A stretch of 64,000 bases of DNA. It comes from an uncultured Kangiella sp. Its GTDB lineage: Bacteria > Pseudomonadota > Gammaproteobacteria > Enterobacterales > Kangiellaceae. Within the stretch, counting starts at the first letter, position 1. Each line of letters opens with the position of its first letter. Made by a program: the position numbers and the translations under genes. Below are positions 49,754-59,322 of this stretch, in pieces. The notes under the pieces are model-generated. The model saw only the letters and a program-made list of their open reading frames with translations. It did no database searches and had not been told where the DNA came from. Location of the stretch: contig CANNCW010000004.1 of assembly GCA_947503345.1 (NCBI GenBank), positions 186,001 to 250,000 on the forward strand, in the 5' to 3' direction.

Positions 49754-50737
49754 ATGAAATTAGCAACATTAAAAGACGGTAGCCGCGATGGACGTTTAGT
49801 AATCGTGAGTCGTGATTTAAGCAAAGCAGTTAGGCCATGTCATGTGAAAACTTTACAAGCCGCTCTAGACGATTGGGATACTACGAAACCTGATCTAGAA
49901 GAACTTTATAGCCGTTTAAATGCAGGTGAAGTAGCTGAAAGCTTTGACTTTGATCAAACTGCGTGTGAGTCGCCGTTACCACGCGCATATCAATGGGCGG
50001 ATGGTTCAGCATACGTTAATCACGTTGAGTTGGTGCGTAAAGCGCGTAACGCTGAAATGCCAGAAACCTTCTGGACTGATCCATTAATGTACCAAGGTGG
50101 CAGTGACACTTTCATTGGCCCACGTGACAACATTAAGATGGCCTCAGAAGACTACGGTATTGACATGGAAGCGGAAGTTGCAGTTATTACTGGCGACGTT
50201 CCAATGGGGGCAACAGCTGAAATGGCGGAACAAGAAATTCGTTTGTTAATGACGGTAAACGACGTTTCTTTGCGTAACTTAATTCCTGGTGAGTTAGCAA
50301 AAGGTTTCGGTTTCTTCCAATCAAAACCTTCTTCAGCCTTCTCTCCAGTAGCGGTAACGCCAGACGAGTTAGGTGATAAGTGGGATGGTAAAAAAGTATT
50401 CTTGCCATTAGTTACTCACTTAAACGATGATGTTTTGGGTAAACCAGACTGTGGCGTGGATATGGTATTCGATTTCCCAACGTTAGTGGCTCATGCAGCG
50501 AAAACTCGTCCATTAGCGGCCGGCGCTATCATTGGCTCTGGTACCATCTCTAACGTTGACGAAACCACGGGCTCTTCTTGCTTAGCAGAGGTTCGTATGT
50601 TGGAAATTATTGCGGACGGGGCGCCAAGAACACCATTTATGCGTTTTGGCGATTCTGTTACTATCGAAATGTTTGATGACAATGGTGACTCTATTTTTGG
50701 TCAGATCCGTCAAACGGTTGAGAAGTACGAGCTTTAA
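49754..50737 (+). CDS. fahA: Fumarylacetoacetase
   Basis: Cleaves fumarylacetoacetate to fumarate and acetoacetate. 327 residues. It has the FAH fold segments DPLMYQGGSDTFIGP, DYGIDMEAEVAVITGDVP (metal-binding Glu), TVNDVSLRNL and AAGAIIGSGTISN. It is the bacterial FAH-family type rather than the longer eukaryotic one. An AGGA site precedes the ATG at 49754. Its product acetoacetate would feed ScoAB. Confidence 0.93.
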   Translation: MKLATLKDGSRDGRLVIVSRDLSKAVRPCHVKTLQAALDDWDTTKPDLEELYSRLNAGEVAESFDFDQTACESPLPRAYQWADGSAYVNHVELVRKARNAEMPETFWTDPLMYQGGSDTFIGPRDNIKMASEDYGIDMEAEVAVITGDVPMGATAEMAEQEIRLLMTVNDVSLRNLIPGELAKGFGFFQSKPSSAFSPVAVTPDELGDKWDGKKVFLPLVTHLNDDVLGKPDCGVDMVFDFPTLVAHAAKTRPLAAGAIIGSGTISNVDETTGSSCLAEVRMLEIIADGAPRTPFMRFGDSVTIEMFDDNGDSIFGQIRQTVEKYEL

Positions 50738-50769
50738 TTTTTTAGAGTGAATTTTGAGGTGCATGGTTT

Positions 50770-51417
50770 ATGTTGAAGCTTTATAGTTATTGGCGTTCCA
50801 CCGCGGCTTATCGTGTTCGAATTGCTTTAAACTTAAAACGATTGTCTTATCAAACCATTCCTGTCCATCTGGTCAAGGATGGGGGTGAGCAGCATAAACC
50901 AGAATATCGCGAGAAAAACCCGCATGGTCTTGTGCCATTATTGGATGATAATGGTAAATTGCTCAGTCAATCCATGGCCATTTGTGAGTACCTAGATGAA
51001 ACTCATGAAGGGCCTGGTTTATTACCGAGTGAACCTTTTTTGCGAGCGCAAGTCAGAAGTGTGTGCCAAACGATTGCGTGCGATATACATCCAATCAATA
51101 ATTTGCGTATTTTGCAGTATTTGAAAGGGCAAATGGGCGTTTCAGATAATGCAAAAAACACTTGGTATAGCCACTGGGTTCAGCAAGGATTCAGTGCGCT
51201 AGAAGTACAGTTATCAGCGCAGGAAAATCAATGTCAATTTGCCTTTGGTGAAGAACCAACATTGGCTGATGCTTTTATCGTCGCTCAAATGTACAACGCA
51301 AGACGCTTTGAAATACCGCTCGATGATTACCCAAGACTGGTGGCCATCGAACAACACTGTTTAACATTGGACGCCTTTAAAGACGCCCAGCCAGAATCAC
51401 AACCCGATGCCACGTAA
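50770..51417 (+). CDS. maiA: Maleylacetoacetate isomerase
   Basis: Zeta-class glutathione transferase, 215 residues, isomerising maleyl- to fumarylacetoacetate. The N-terminal thioredoxin part starts LKLYSYWRSTAAYRVRIALN, a zeta-class variant with Ser-Thr in the active loop; NPHGLVPLLDDNG and LSQSMAICEYLDE bind glutathione; CDIHPINNLRIL is the zeta signature. It ends the tyrosine operon. Confidence 0.94.
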   Translation: MLKLYSYWRSTAAYRVRIALNLKRLSYQTIPVHLVKDGGEQHKPEYREKNPHGLVPLLDDNGKLLSQSMAICEYLDETHEGPGLLPSEPFLRAQVRSVCQTIACDIHPINNLRILQYLKGQMGVSDNAKNTWYSHWVQQGFSALEVQLSAQENQCQFAFGEEPTLADAFIVAQMYNARRFEIPLDDYPRLVAIEQHCLTLDAFKDAQPESQPDAT

Positions 51418-51435
51418 GCATCCTAGAGAAAGATA

Positions 51436-52686
51436 ATGAAAACAAAACTATTAACAAAAACACTATTAGCTTCAGCTGCCTGTTTTTCAACTGGAGTTGC
51501 TATAGCAGCACCCTATGAGGTTATAGATTTAGGAGGGCTTGGTGGGAACCAAAGCTTTGGTTGGGGAATAAATAATTCTGGAGAAACTGTGGGATATGCA
51601 AATGGTCCTTTGGTTGAAGGAAGTTCAGAAGAGAGGGTTTTCGATATTCATGCTTTTTATAATGACTTAAATCAAACTTATGATCTAAATACAAATGAAG
51701 AAACTAACGGGTTTGCATTTAAGATAAATGATGCAGGTATTATTATAGGTTATATTAATGAAACAATTGATGGATTTGTGAATGGGAGAGAATCTGCAGT
51801 TAAATTTTCTGCTAACAATGCTCCTGAGATCTTAGATGTGGATGATGGTTTTTCAGGAAGTAGAGCTCTCGGTATTAATTCCGATGGAGATATTGTTGGT
51901 TACGGACGATTTAACTTCGAAGATGCTGATGGAAATACTATATCGGCGAATAGAGGCTTTAGAATAACATCGAGTGGCACTTCAGAACCCCTTCCTATAT
52001 TTGGAAATGAACAAACCAGTGATTTTGATTCATATGCAATTAGTGTCAATGACAATGATGTAATTCTGGGTTGGTCAGAAAGAATACATGAAGGTAATGT
52101 TAATCTCATTGGTGCAGTTGCTCATGTAACCCTAGTTGATGGAACTCAAGTGGAAATTCCTAACTTTGGTGGAAGGGAAGGCTATGGCCTTGATATCAAT
52201 AATAACAATATTGTTGTCGGCCGGGCCCAAGATGATGAAGGTTTTTTTAAACCATTTGTCTATGATTCTTCACTTGATGTAATTACAGAAATTCCTTACA
52301 TAAACAATGATTTTCGAGATGGTGTTGCAAATTCCATCAACCAGAACAATCAAGTCGTCGGGAATGTACTAGTTACCCCTATTACTATCAGACGGTATGG
52401 TGCATTTTTGTATGAAAATAACCAGATAAACATGTTAAATAATATGATTAAATGTGATAGTGGTTGGGATCTACAGCAAGCAAATGATATCAATGACAAT
52501 GGTGAAATTGTTGGCATTGGTACTTTTGAAAATGAAGTTAGAGCTTTCAAACTCATCCCTACTGGCGAACCTGTAGATGTTTGTGAAGAAGAAGAATCAT
52601 CTAATGAAGGTGGAGGTTCAAGCGACAAATTATTATTATTAATGTTATCTTTATTGATGATAAGAAGGTTCGCAGCAAAAGTTTGA
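51436..52686 (+). CDS. DUF3466/HAF-repeat exported protein with GlyGly-CTERM anchor
   Basis: 416 residues. After a signal peptide (to about 25), it has repeated HAF-like units (YEVIDLGGLGGNQSFGWGIN, ALGINSDGDIVGYGRF, AISVNDNDVILGWS, GYGLDINNNNIVVGRA), which suit a beta-propeller. The C-terminus GGGSSDKLLLLMLSLLMIRRF is a GlyGly-CTERM rhombosortase signal. It is the second such protein in the window. An AGAGAAAG site precedes the ATG at 51436, 18 bp after maiA. The next gene begins one base after its stop. Confidence 0.87.
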   Translation: MKTKLLTKTLLASAACFSTGVAIAAPYEVIDLGGLGGNQSFGWGINNSGETVGYANGPLVEGSSEERVFDIHAFYNDLNQTYDLNTNEETNGFAFKINDAGIIIGYINETIDGFVNGRESAVKFSANNAPEILDVDDGFSGSRALGINSDGDIVGYGRFNFEDADGNTISANRGFRITSSGTSEPLPIFGNEQTSDFDSYAISVNDNDVILGWSERIHEGNVNLIGAVAHVTLVDGTQVEIPNFGGREGYGLDINNNNIVVGRAQDDEGFFKPFVYDSSLDVITEIPYINNDFRDGVANSINQNNQVVGNVLVTPITIRRYGAFLYENNQINMLNNMIKCDSGWDLQQANDINDNGEIVGIGTFENEVRAFKLIPTGEPVDVCEEEESSNEGGGSSDKLLLLMLSLLMIRRFAAKV

Positions 52687-52687
52687 A

Positions 52688-54583
52688 ATGGAGCTTTCCG
52701 ATTTTGAAAGTTGCTTAAAAGCAGGAAATGAACCAAAGCTATCTGAGGTGGCTTCTTCTATAACTCAACAAACCTACGATAAAGGTTTGTTGAGGCAGTT
52801 TGCCTCACTTTCCATTTCTTATTCGCAGTATTCTTTAGCTATATCTTTTTTTAAAGCAATAGAAAGCACCTCTAAGCTATCAGCAGAAGATTATTTTGGC
52901 TTGGCTATGTGTTGTTTTCAATTAGAAGACTGGGAGAACTCAGCAAATTACTTTAAGCTAGTACTACAGCAAAACCCAAAACATTTAAGTTCAATAATGA
53001 ACTTGGCTTTATGTTTTGAGCACCAAAAACTTAACTCTAAAGCTATTGAGTTATATCAACAAGCTCTTGTTATAGAAAGAAAAAATCCTGATATATACAA
53101 TAATTATGCGAATAACTATCAAAAGCAAAGAATGTTTGAAGAGGCAGAGGCTCAATATCAGAGAGGACTAAAGTACGCCCCTAATCATTATTTATTACTG
53201 AAGAATTATTTGTTATTACTAATAGAAAGTGGCAACTATACTAATTTTGAGTCAATTCATGGTTCATTTGCTAGTTTATATCAATCTGATTCTGAACCCG
53301 ACTATATAAAAGCTGTATTTTTACAAGAAAAAGGCTTGCTTAAACAAGCAATTGACTATTTTGAACGATCTTTAACTATTTTTGAAAGGTCACACAAATG
53401 TTGGGTCAAATATATTAGCTGTCTTGTTCAAGATGAACAAATAGATAAAGCTATTCAAAAATCAAGGAAACGATATTCTTTAGCTAATGATAGTGCAAGT
53501 TTATATTTACTCGCATATGCATTATCTTATTCTCGAAAAGATAGTGATCTAAATGAAGCTAGATTAGCTTTAATTAATATTACAGCGCAGAACAATCTCA
53601 ATTTTGTAGCCATGGACTGCCTTGTTAAGGTTTATCTAAAGTTAGGCCTGAATGTTGAAGCGATTGCCGCTTGTAATGCCATTTATGAAAGTTGTAATGA
53701 CTTAGAAATTTTATCTTCTTTGCAGGCAAGTTACGTGACATTAAATAAGCTTGAGAAAGCACAAGAAGTCTTAACCTTATTAGTGCAAAAGCAACCCGAT
53801 TGCTCGGAGCACTATCGAGATTTAGGGATTTTATATATAAAACAAGGAAATCTACAATCTGCAGAAGAGTTCTTGAGTCGAGCTTTTTCTTTATGCCCTA
53901 ATGACCAACGAACTTTAGCTCACTATATCATAGTCAAACAAGGATTAGGCAAAACTACTGAAGCTGCTTCGATGCTTTTGTTAGAACATTTGCTATTGCA
54001 GCGAAAAATTGAAGTGCCTGGTGATGTATCTCACTTTTTAGCCTCGTTAAAAAAAGAGATTATGTTGCAACCAACCCTAGAGTGGGAACCAAAAGGTCTA
54101 GCCACGCGTAAAGGTCAAATGACTCAAGACATCCGCACTGATGAATATTTGAATTTAAAGTTATTTAAAGAGAGTCTACATAAAATAATCGATGATTATA
54201 TTGCTTTACTTAAAAGTTTACGAAGCAACGTTGACATTTTTATGGAAATTCCTGAGTCATATAAAGTGCACTTATGGGCGGTGGTACTTGATAATGATGG
54301 TTATGTTGGCCCTCACATTCATGAAAACTCTTGGTTAAGTGGAGCTTTTTATGTACAGCTTCCTAATGTAATAGACAATAATTCTGAGAACAAAGATGGT
54401 TACCTACTTTTTGGAATGCCTCATGAGAATTTGAATCTCAACAACAGTGAGAATTATAAATTCATACAGCCTAGAGAAGGATATTTTGTGATTTTTCCAT
54501 CCTATTATTTCCACAGTACTATTCCATATTCAAGCAAAAAGAATAGGATATCTTTAGCATTTGATGTGGAAATTTTAGATTAA
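52688..54583 (+). CDS. TPR protein with C-terminal 2-oxoglutarate/Fe(II) oxygenase-like domain
   Basis: 631 residues, no signal peptide. About ten TPR helices pairs (roughly 35-440, e.g. AEDYFGLAMCCFQLEDWENSA) are followed by a C-terminal domain (about 520-631). GPHIHENSWLSGAFYVQLP, REGYFVIFPSYYFHSTIPY and NRISLAFDVE give the HxH...H...R pattern of the putative 2OG-Fe(II) oxygenase family (PF13759-like). The substrate is unknown; it may be a protein held by the TPRs. It starts one base after the preceding stop with no ribosome site, so translation is coupled. Confidence 0.85.
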   Translation: MELSDFESCLKAGNEPKLSEVASSITQQTYDKGLLRQFASLSISYSQYSLAISFFKAIESTSKLSAEDYFGLAMCCFQLEDWENSANYFKLVLQQNPKHLSSIMNLALCFEHQKLNSKAIELYQQALVIERKNPDIYNNYANNYQKQRMFEEAEAQYQRGLKYAPNHYLLLKNYLLLLIESGNYTNFESIHGSFASLYQSDSEPDYIKAVFLQEKGLLKQAIDYFERSLTIFERSHKCWVKYISCLVQDEQIDKAIQKSRKRYSLANDSASLYLLAYALSYSRKDSDLNEARLALINITAQNNLNFVAMDCLVKVYLKLGLNVEAIAACNAIYESCNDLEILSSLQASYVTLNKLEKAQEVLTLLVQKQPDCSEHYRDLGILYIKQGNLQSAEEFLSRAFSLCPNDQRTLAHYIIVKQGLGKTTEAASMLLLEHLLLQRKIEVPGDVSHFLASLKKEIMLQPTLEWEPKGLATRKGQMTQDIRTDEYLNLKLFKESLHKIIDDYIALLKSLRSNVDIFMEIPESYKVHLWAVVLDNDGYVGPHIHENSWLSGAFYVQLPNVIDNNSENKDGYLLFGMPHENLNLNNSENYKFIQPREGYFVIFPSYYFHSTIPYSSKKNRISLAFDVEILD

Positions 54584-54625
54584 GCTATTCCTAACACTTA
54601 TCTAGCAATAGCTTAATTTTGAGAT

Positions 54626-56281
54626 TTACATATTCGGATAATTGGGACCGCCTGCACCTTCTGGAACTACCCATGTGATGTTCTGGGAAGGATCTTTGAT
54701 GTCACAGGTTTTGCAGTGTACGCAGTTTTGTGCGTTGATGACGAAACTTGGATTTTCACCATTATCATCGTGAACCACTTCGTAAACACCAGCTGGGCAG
54801 TAGCGCTGTGCTGGCTCATCAAATTGTTCCAAATTCACTTTGATCGGAATTTCGTTATCCGTTAATTGTAAATGGATTGGCTGATCTTCTTCGTGATTGG
54901 TATTGGAAATAAATACCGACGATAGTTTATCGAAAGATAGTTTGCCGTCTGGCTTTGGATAGTCGATTTTTTTGCACTCTGAAGCTGGCTTTAGTTGGGC
55001 ATGATCGGCTTTGGGATCGCTTAGTGTCCATGGTAATTTACCATTGAAGATGTTTAAGTCGATGAAGACGTAAGCGGATCCTAATAGGTTGCCCCATTTG
55101 TGTTGAGCTGGACCGAAGTTACGTTGGGTATGAAGCTCTTTATAAGCCCAAGAAGCTTTATAGTTATCTGCGTATTCAACTAAGTCATCATTTGCTTTCT
55201 CGGCTTGAATGGCTGCTACCACTGTTTCTGCGGCAACCATGCCGGATTTCATTGCGGTGTGAGAGCCTTTTATTTTGGCGAAATTTAAAGTGCCCGCATC
55301 ATCACCAATCAATAAGCCACCTGGGAATGACATTTTCGGTTGAGACTGTAAGCCACCTTTAGTGATGGCTCTCGCGCCATAAGAGATGCGCTCACCGCCT
55401 TCTAGAAATGGCTTGATGGTTGCTTGATGTTTATAGCGTTGGAACTCATCAAATGGGCTAACGTGCGGATTTGAGTAAGATAAATCCGTGATTAAGCCTA
55501 CTACTACTTGATTATCTTCAATATGGTACAAGAAACCGCCACCAGCGGAACCTGATTCTGATAATGGCCAGCCTGCAGTGTGAACTACTAAACCTTCTTG
55601 GTGTTGCTTGGCTGGGATTTTCCAAAGCTCTTTGATGCCAATGCCATAGTGTTGTGGTTCTTTGCCTTTATCAAGCTCGAATTTGGCAATTAATTCTTTG
55701 CCTAAATGGCCACGACAACCTTCAGCGAATAAGGTGTATTTGGCATGAAGCTCCATACCCTGCATATAGCCATCTTTTTGTTCGCCTTCACGGCTAATGC
55801 CCATATCGCCAGTAGCAATACCTTTGACTGAGCCATCTTTGTTATAAAGAACTTCGGAAGCGGCAAAACCTGGGAAAATTTCTACACCCATGCCTTCGGC
55901 TTGTTCAGCTAGCCAACGGCATAGGTTGCCTAAACTAATGATGTAATTACCATCATTATGCATAGTTTTTGGTGCAAACAAGTTCGGGATTTTGATGCCT
56001 TTTTCTTGGCTGCGGAATAAGTGGATCTGATCGCCTGTGACTTTCGTATTTAAAGGTGCGCTATTTTCTTTCCAATCAGGGATTAATTCATTTAATGCAG
56101 TTGGTTCGAATACTGCACCAGAAAGGATATGCGCGCCAACTTCTGAGCCTTTTTCAACCACGACAACTGACAAGTCTTGGCCTGTTTCTTCTGCTAATTG
56201 GCGTAAACGAATTGCCGCCGATAAACCCGCAGGTCCAGCCCCAACAATGACTACATCAAAATCCATAAATTCGCGTTCCAC
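54626..56281 (-). CDS. etfD: Electron transfer flavoprotein-ubiquinone oxidoreductase
   Basis: 551 residues. Passes electrons from reduced ETF to ubiquinone at the inner membrane. FDVVIVGAGPAGLSAAIRLRQ binds FAD; the C-terminal CPAGVYEV ... NAQNCVHCKTCDIKDP gives four Cys for the 4Fe-4S cluster. The start is GTG at 56281, six bases after GAGGTGA; the MEREF prefix matches homologues. It is divergent from etfBA across 208 bp. It accepts electrons from the acyl-CoA dehydrogenases of the liu operon. Confidence 0.96.
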   Translation of the reverse strand: MEREFMDFDVVIVGAGPAGLSAAIRLRQLAEETGQDLSVVVVEKGSEVGAHILSGAVFEPTALNELIPDWKENSAPLNTKVTGDQIHLFRSQEKGIKIPNLFAPKTMHNDGNYIISLGNLCRWLAEQAEGMGVEIFPGFAASEVLYNKDGSVKGIATGDMGISREGEQKDGYMQGMELHAKYTLFAEGCRGHLGKELIAKFELDKGKEPQHYGIGIKELWKIPAKQHQEGLVVHTAGWPLSESGSAGGGFLYHIEDNQVVVGLITDLSYSNPHVSPFDEFQRYKHQATIKPFLEGGERISYGARAITKGGLQSQPKMSFPGGLLIGDDAGTLNFAKIKGSHTAMKSGMVAAETVVAAIQAEKANDDLVEYADNYKASWAYKELHTQRNFGPAQHKWGNLLGSAYVFIDLNIFNGKLPWTLSDPKADHAQLKPASECKKIDYPKPDGKLSFDKLSSVFISNTNHEEDQPIHLQLTDNEIPIKVNLEQFDEPAQRYCPAGVYEVVHDDNGENPSFVINAQNCVHCKTCDIKDPSQNITWVVPEGAGGPNYPNM

Positions 56282-56489
56282 GAAATCACCTCTTAATACT
56301 TATTCACAAATGTTTTTTATAAGTGCCTGATTGAGCGTTAAATGCGCTGAAAAAGGACAAAATTCAGTTAAAAATAGGCTTTAACTATTGACCTTAAGCC
56401 TTGAAAAGGTCACCATTGCGACCTATTTTACTAAAGATAGTCGGCTAGGTCGTCTATTTTGCAAGAATTATACATAGATAAGGTTTTTT
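56282..56489. promoter_or_regulatory. Divergent etfD/etfBA promoter region with GGTC/GACC repeats
   Basis: AGGTC (56407-56411) and GACCT (56420-56424) form an inverted repeat with an eight-base spacer, and another AGGTCG occurs at 56447-56452, overlapping a weak -35 for TATACA (56469-56474), 15 bp before etfB. A regulator site is possible. No gene lies here. Confidence 0.4.
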
Positions 56490-57239
56490 ATGAAAATTCT
56501 AGTTGCTATTAAGCGCGTAATTGATGCGAATGTTAAAGTTCGCGTGAATGCTGAAAACACTGGCGTTGAAACTGCGAACGTTAAGATGTCAATGAATCCA
56601 TTTTGTGAGATTGCTGTTGAAGAAGCTGTTCGCCTAAAAGAGCAGGGCGTTGCTACGGAAATTGTTGCAGTTTCTATTGGCCCACAACAGGCACAAGAAA
56701 CTTTGCGTACAGCACTGGCATTAGGTGCGGATAAAGCGATTTTAGTAAAGTCTGATGATGATTTAGAGTCATTAGCCGTTGCTAAGGTGCTAAAGAATAT
56801 TGTGGAAAAAGAAGAGCCACAAATGGTGTTATTAGGTAAGCAATCAATCGATAGCGACAACAACCAAACCGGCCAAATGTTGGGTGCTTTGTTAGGTTGG
56901 GGCCAAGGTACTTTTGCGTCAGAAGTAAAAGTTGCCGATGGTAAAGCCCAAGTAACACGTGAAATTGATGGCGGTTTGCAAACGGTTGAATTAGGTTTGC
57001 CAGCAATCGTAACCACGGATTTACGTTTGAATGAGCCTCGTTTTGCCTCTTTGCCAAACATTATGAAAGCAAAGCGTAAGCCATTAGAAGAAATTGCAGT
57101 TGCTGACTTAGGTGTTGATGTAGCGCCGCGTACTGAAACTTTGAAAGTGGCAAATCCGCCAGCACGTCAAGAAGGTATTAAAGTTGAGACGGTTGCTGAG
57201 TTGGTTGAAAAGTTAAAAAATGAAGCGAAGGTGATCTAA
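56490..57239 (+). CDS. etfB: Electron transfer flavoprotein, beta subunit
   Basis: 249 residues, full length. [19 protein letters not shown] and [17 protein letters not shown] open the family fold; [19 protein letters not shown] is the AMP-binding loop. It forms the ETF heterodimer with EtfA. AAGG precedes the ATG at 56490, and etfA starts on the next base after the stop. Confidence 0.97.
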   Translation: MKILVAIKRVIDANVKVRVNAENTGVETANVKMSMNPFCEIAVEEAVRLKEQGVATEIVAVSIGPQQAQETLRTALALGADKAILVKSDDDLESLAVAKVLKNIVEKEEPQMVLLGKQSIDSDNNQTGQMLGALLGWGQGTFASEVKVADGKAQVTREIDGGLQTVELGLPAIVTTDLRLNEPRFASLPNIMKAKRKPLEEIAVADLGVDVAPRTETLKVANPPARQEGIKVETVAELVEKLKNEAKVI

Positions 57240-58169
57240 ATGACGACTTTAGTAATTGCAGAACACAATAACGAACAAGCGCAAGCTTCTACTTTTACGA
57301 CTATTGCTGCAGCGAACCAATTATCGGGTGATACAGTAGTTTTAGTTGCAGGACATAATTGTCAAACGGTTGGCGAGCAAATCGCTAAAGCTGAGGGTAT
57401 AGCTAAAGTATTAGTAGCTGATGCCGAGCACTTTTCTAATTTAGTTGCTGAAGATGTTGAAAAGCTAGTAATTTCAATCGCTGAAGATTACAGCCATATT
57501 CTTGCTCCAGCTTCAACTTTTGGTAAAAACTTTGCACCACGTGTGGCGGCGAATCTGGATGTACAGCAAATCTCCGATATCACCAAAGTAGAGTCTGACG
57601 ATACTTTCGAGCGCCCAGTTTATGCGGGCAACGCCATTGCTACAGTTAAATCTAACGATAGTAAGAAAGTGATTACTGTTCGTTCAACGGGTTTTGATGC
57701 AGTAGCACAAGAGGGCGGTTCTGCTTCTGTTGAATCAATTTCTGCTACTGACCACGTTGGCACAGCAAACTATGTTGGCGAAGAATTGACAGTTTCTGAA
57801 CGTCCTGAACTTACGTCTGCACGAGTAATCGTTTCTGGTGGTCGCGGCATGGGTTCTGGTGAAAACTTTGAAATGTTAGAGACTTTAGCCGATAAATTAG
57901 GCGCTGCAGTAGGTGCTTCACGTGCCGCGGTTGATGCTGGTTTTGTACCGAATGATTATCAAGTAGGTCAAACCGGTAAAATCGTTGCTCCTGAACTTTA
58001 TATTGCTGTAGGTATTTCTGGTGCCATTCAACACTTGGCTGGTATGAAAGACTCAAAAGTGATTGTGGCCATTAACAAAGACGAAGAAGCTCCAATCTTC
58101 CAAGTTGCTGACTATGGTTTGGTTGCTGACTTATTTAAAGTGATCCCTGAGTTAAACGAAGCACTTTAA
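57240..58169 (+). CDS. etfA: Electron transfer flavoprotein, alpha subunit
   Basis: 309 residues. [21 protein letters not shown] is N-terminal; the C-terminal FAD domain has [74 protein letters not shown] being the signature region. AAGGTGATC precedes the ATG. A long hairpin lies 7 bp after the stop. Confidence 0.97.
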   Translation: MTTLVIAEHNNEQAQASTFTTIAAANQLSGDTVVLVAGHNCQTVGEQIAKAEGIAKVLVADAEHFSNLVAEDVEKLVISIAEDYSHILAPASTFGKNFAPRVAANLDVQQISDITKVESDDTFERPVYAGNAIATVKSNDSKKVITVRSTGFDAVAQEGGSASVESISATDHVGTANYVGEELTVSERPELTSARVIVSGGRGMGSGENFEMLETLADKLGAAVGASRAAVDAGFVPNDYQVGQTGKIVAPELYIAVGISGAIQHLAGMKDSKVIVAINKDEEAPIFQVADYGLVADLFKVIPELNEAL

Positions 58170-58175
58170 ATTTTA

Positions 58176-58201
58176 TTTAGAGGAGGGGGACCTCCTCTAA
58201 A
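58176..58201. terminator. Hairpin terminator between convergent etfA and the 2OG oxygenase gene
   Basis: TTTAGAGGAGG (58176-58186) pairs perfectly with CCTCCTCTAAA (58191-58201) around GGGA. Flanking T runs are short on both strands, so termination may rest on the stem. It overlaps the stop codon of the minus-strand gene. Confidence 0.7.
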
Positions 58202-58805
58202 ACTTTATTCTTATATTAAAAGCGATATTCACTCGCTCTTTATCGGATTCATTCTTTAATACTTCATGATATAAATAACTTGGAAAAATCAATAACATTC
58301 CATCTTCAGGTGAAATAGTAAATGATTGGCCAAAAGGTAAGCCTTGTCGTGTTTGTTGGTTTAAGTATTGGTTACTATAAAAGGCTATATCACCAGTATC
58401 CTTTCCTTGCACATAATAAACTCCAGACCAGTGCCAGTCGGAGTGAGAATGGATTGCATTTACGCTACCGGGTTTATTAATATTTGCCCAGAAATCAGAC
58501 TCGAATCTATCGCTAGAATAGTTCATGATGTTAGCGCAAGGAGCTCCGGTATGAATATAGTGCTGGTGAATAGACTTAAGCATACCAATAGCATTCTCAA
58601 GTATTGTAGGCCAGCTTGAAAAATCAGTACTTCCTCTCCAGCATCCCGGATTCGCAAGAGGGTCTCTTTGAGGATTTGAATTTTGATAATCGCGTATTTC
58701 TGCTAAAAGAGAATGGTTTAAGCTGGAAAACTCGGGTATTTGACTCCACCAGAGATCAGTATGGAGGATTCCACCTCTCCCAATTGATATTTTGTTAGCA
58801 CTCAT
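58197..58805 (-). CDS. Putative 2-oxoglutarate/Fe(II) oxygenase
   Basis: 202 residues, single domain. HSHSDWHWSGVYYVQG (H119, H121, D123), IFPSYLYHEV (H180) and RVNIAFNI (R191) give the iron and 2-oxoglutarate ligands of the same family as the C-terminal domain at 52688-54583. Substrate unknown. It is transcribed towards etfA and away from the lipoprotein gene at 58855. Ribosome site weak. Confidence 0.8.
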   Translation of the reverse strand: MSANKISIGRGGILHTDLWWSQIPEFSSLNHSLLAEIRDYQNSNPQRDPLANPGCWRGSTDFSSWPTILENAIGMLKSIHQHYIHTGAPCANIMNYSSDRFESDFWANINKPGSVNAIHSHSDWHWSGVYYVQGKDTGDIAFYSNQYLNQQTRQGLPFGQSFTISPEDGMLLIFPSYLYHEVLKNESDKERVNIAFNIRIKF

Positions 58806-58854
58806 GTTTATGGTATTCTTATTTAATAATAATATTAATTAGAAACTTACGATA

Positions 58855-59322
58855 ATGAATAAAAAAATGATAGTGTTTATTGCAATTTTTGCGCTATTTT
58901 CTTGTAAAAAATCTATTACCACTCTTTCAGATCAATCAAATTTTCAATTGATGAGTAACCATGGTCTAGTCGCATTTCAAACAGATACTTTAGATTACAT
59001 TAGCTCTATACGTCTAATTGAGACAGCTACAAGAGTGCAGCATATGATCAGCAAAGTTGATAAAGGGGTGCATTTTAGAGTTTTTCAACTTCCTGAGGGG
59101 AATTACTGTGTAGCGGAGTTTGTTGCTTATTCCACCAAGTTTGTCTTCGATACTCGAAAAATGTGTTTTTATGTTGAAGCGGATGAAATAAACGATGGTG
59201 GAAGCCTTGCCATAAGAGGCGGCACTTCTAGGCTATATTTTAATGAAAAGCGGTTTGTTTATCAGTTGAATAGGTATTATCCAAACATTTGTAAGCAATA
59301 TATTGGAGCAGGCTGCTCATGA
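58855..59322 (+). CDS. Predicted lipoprotein, function unknown
   Basis: 155 residues. The signal sequence ends in FALFSC, a plausible lipobox. The mature part is a beta-rich domain with FRVFQLPEGNYCVAEFVAY and a few Cys (GNYC, RKMC, NICK, AGCS) that may pair. The pattern loosely resembles small DUF2846-like lipoproteins. Its stop overlaps the next start as ATGA. Confidence 0.6.
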   Translation: MNKKMIVFIAIFALFSCKKSITTLSDQSNFQLMSNHGLVAFQTDTLDYISSIRLIETATRVQHMISKVDKGVHFRVFQLPEGNYCVAEFVAYSTKFVFDTRKMCFYVEADEINDGGSLAIRGGTSRLYFNEKRFVYQLNRYYPNICKQYIGAGCS

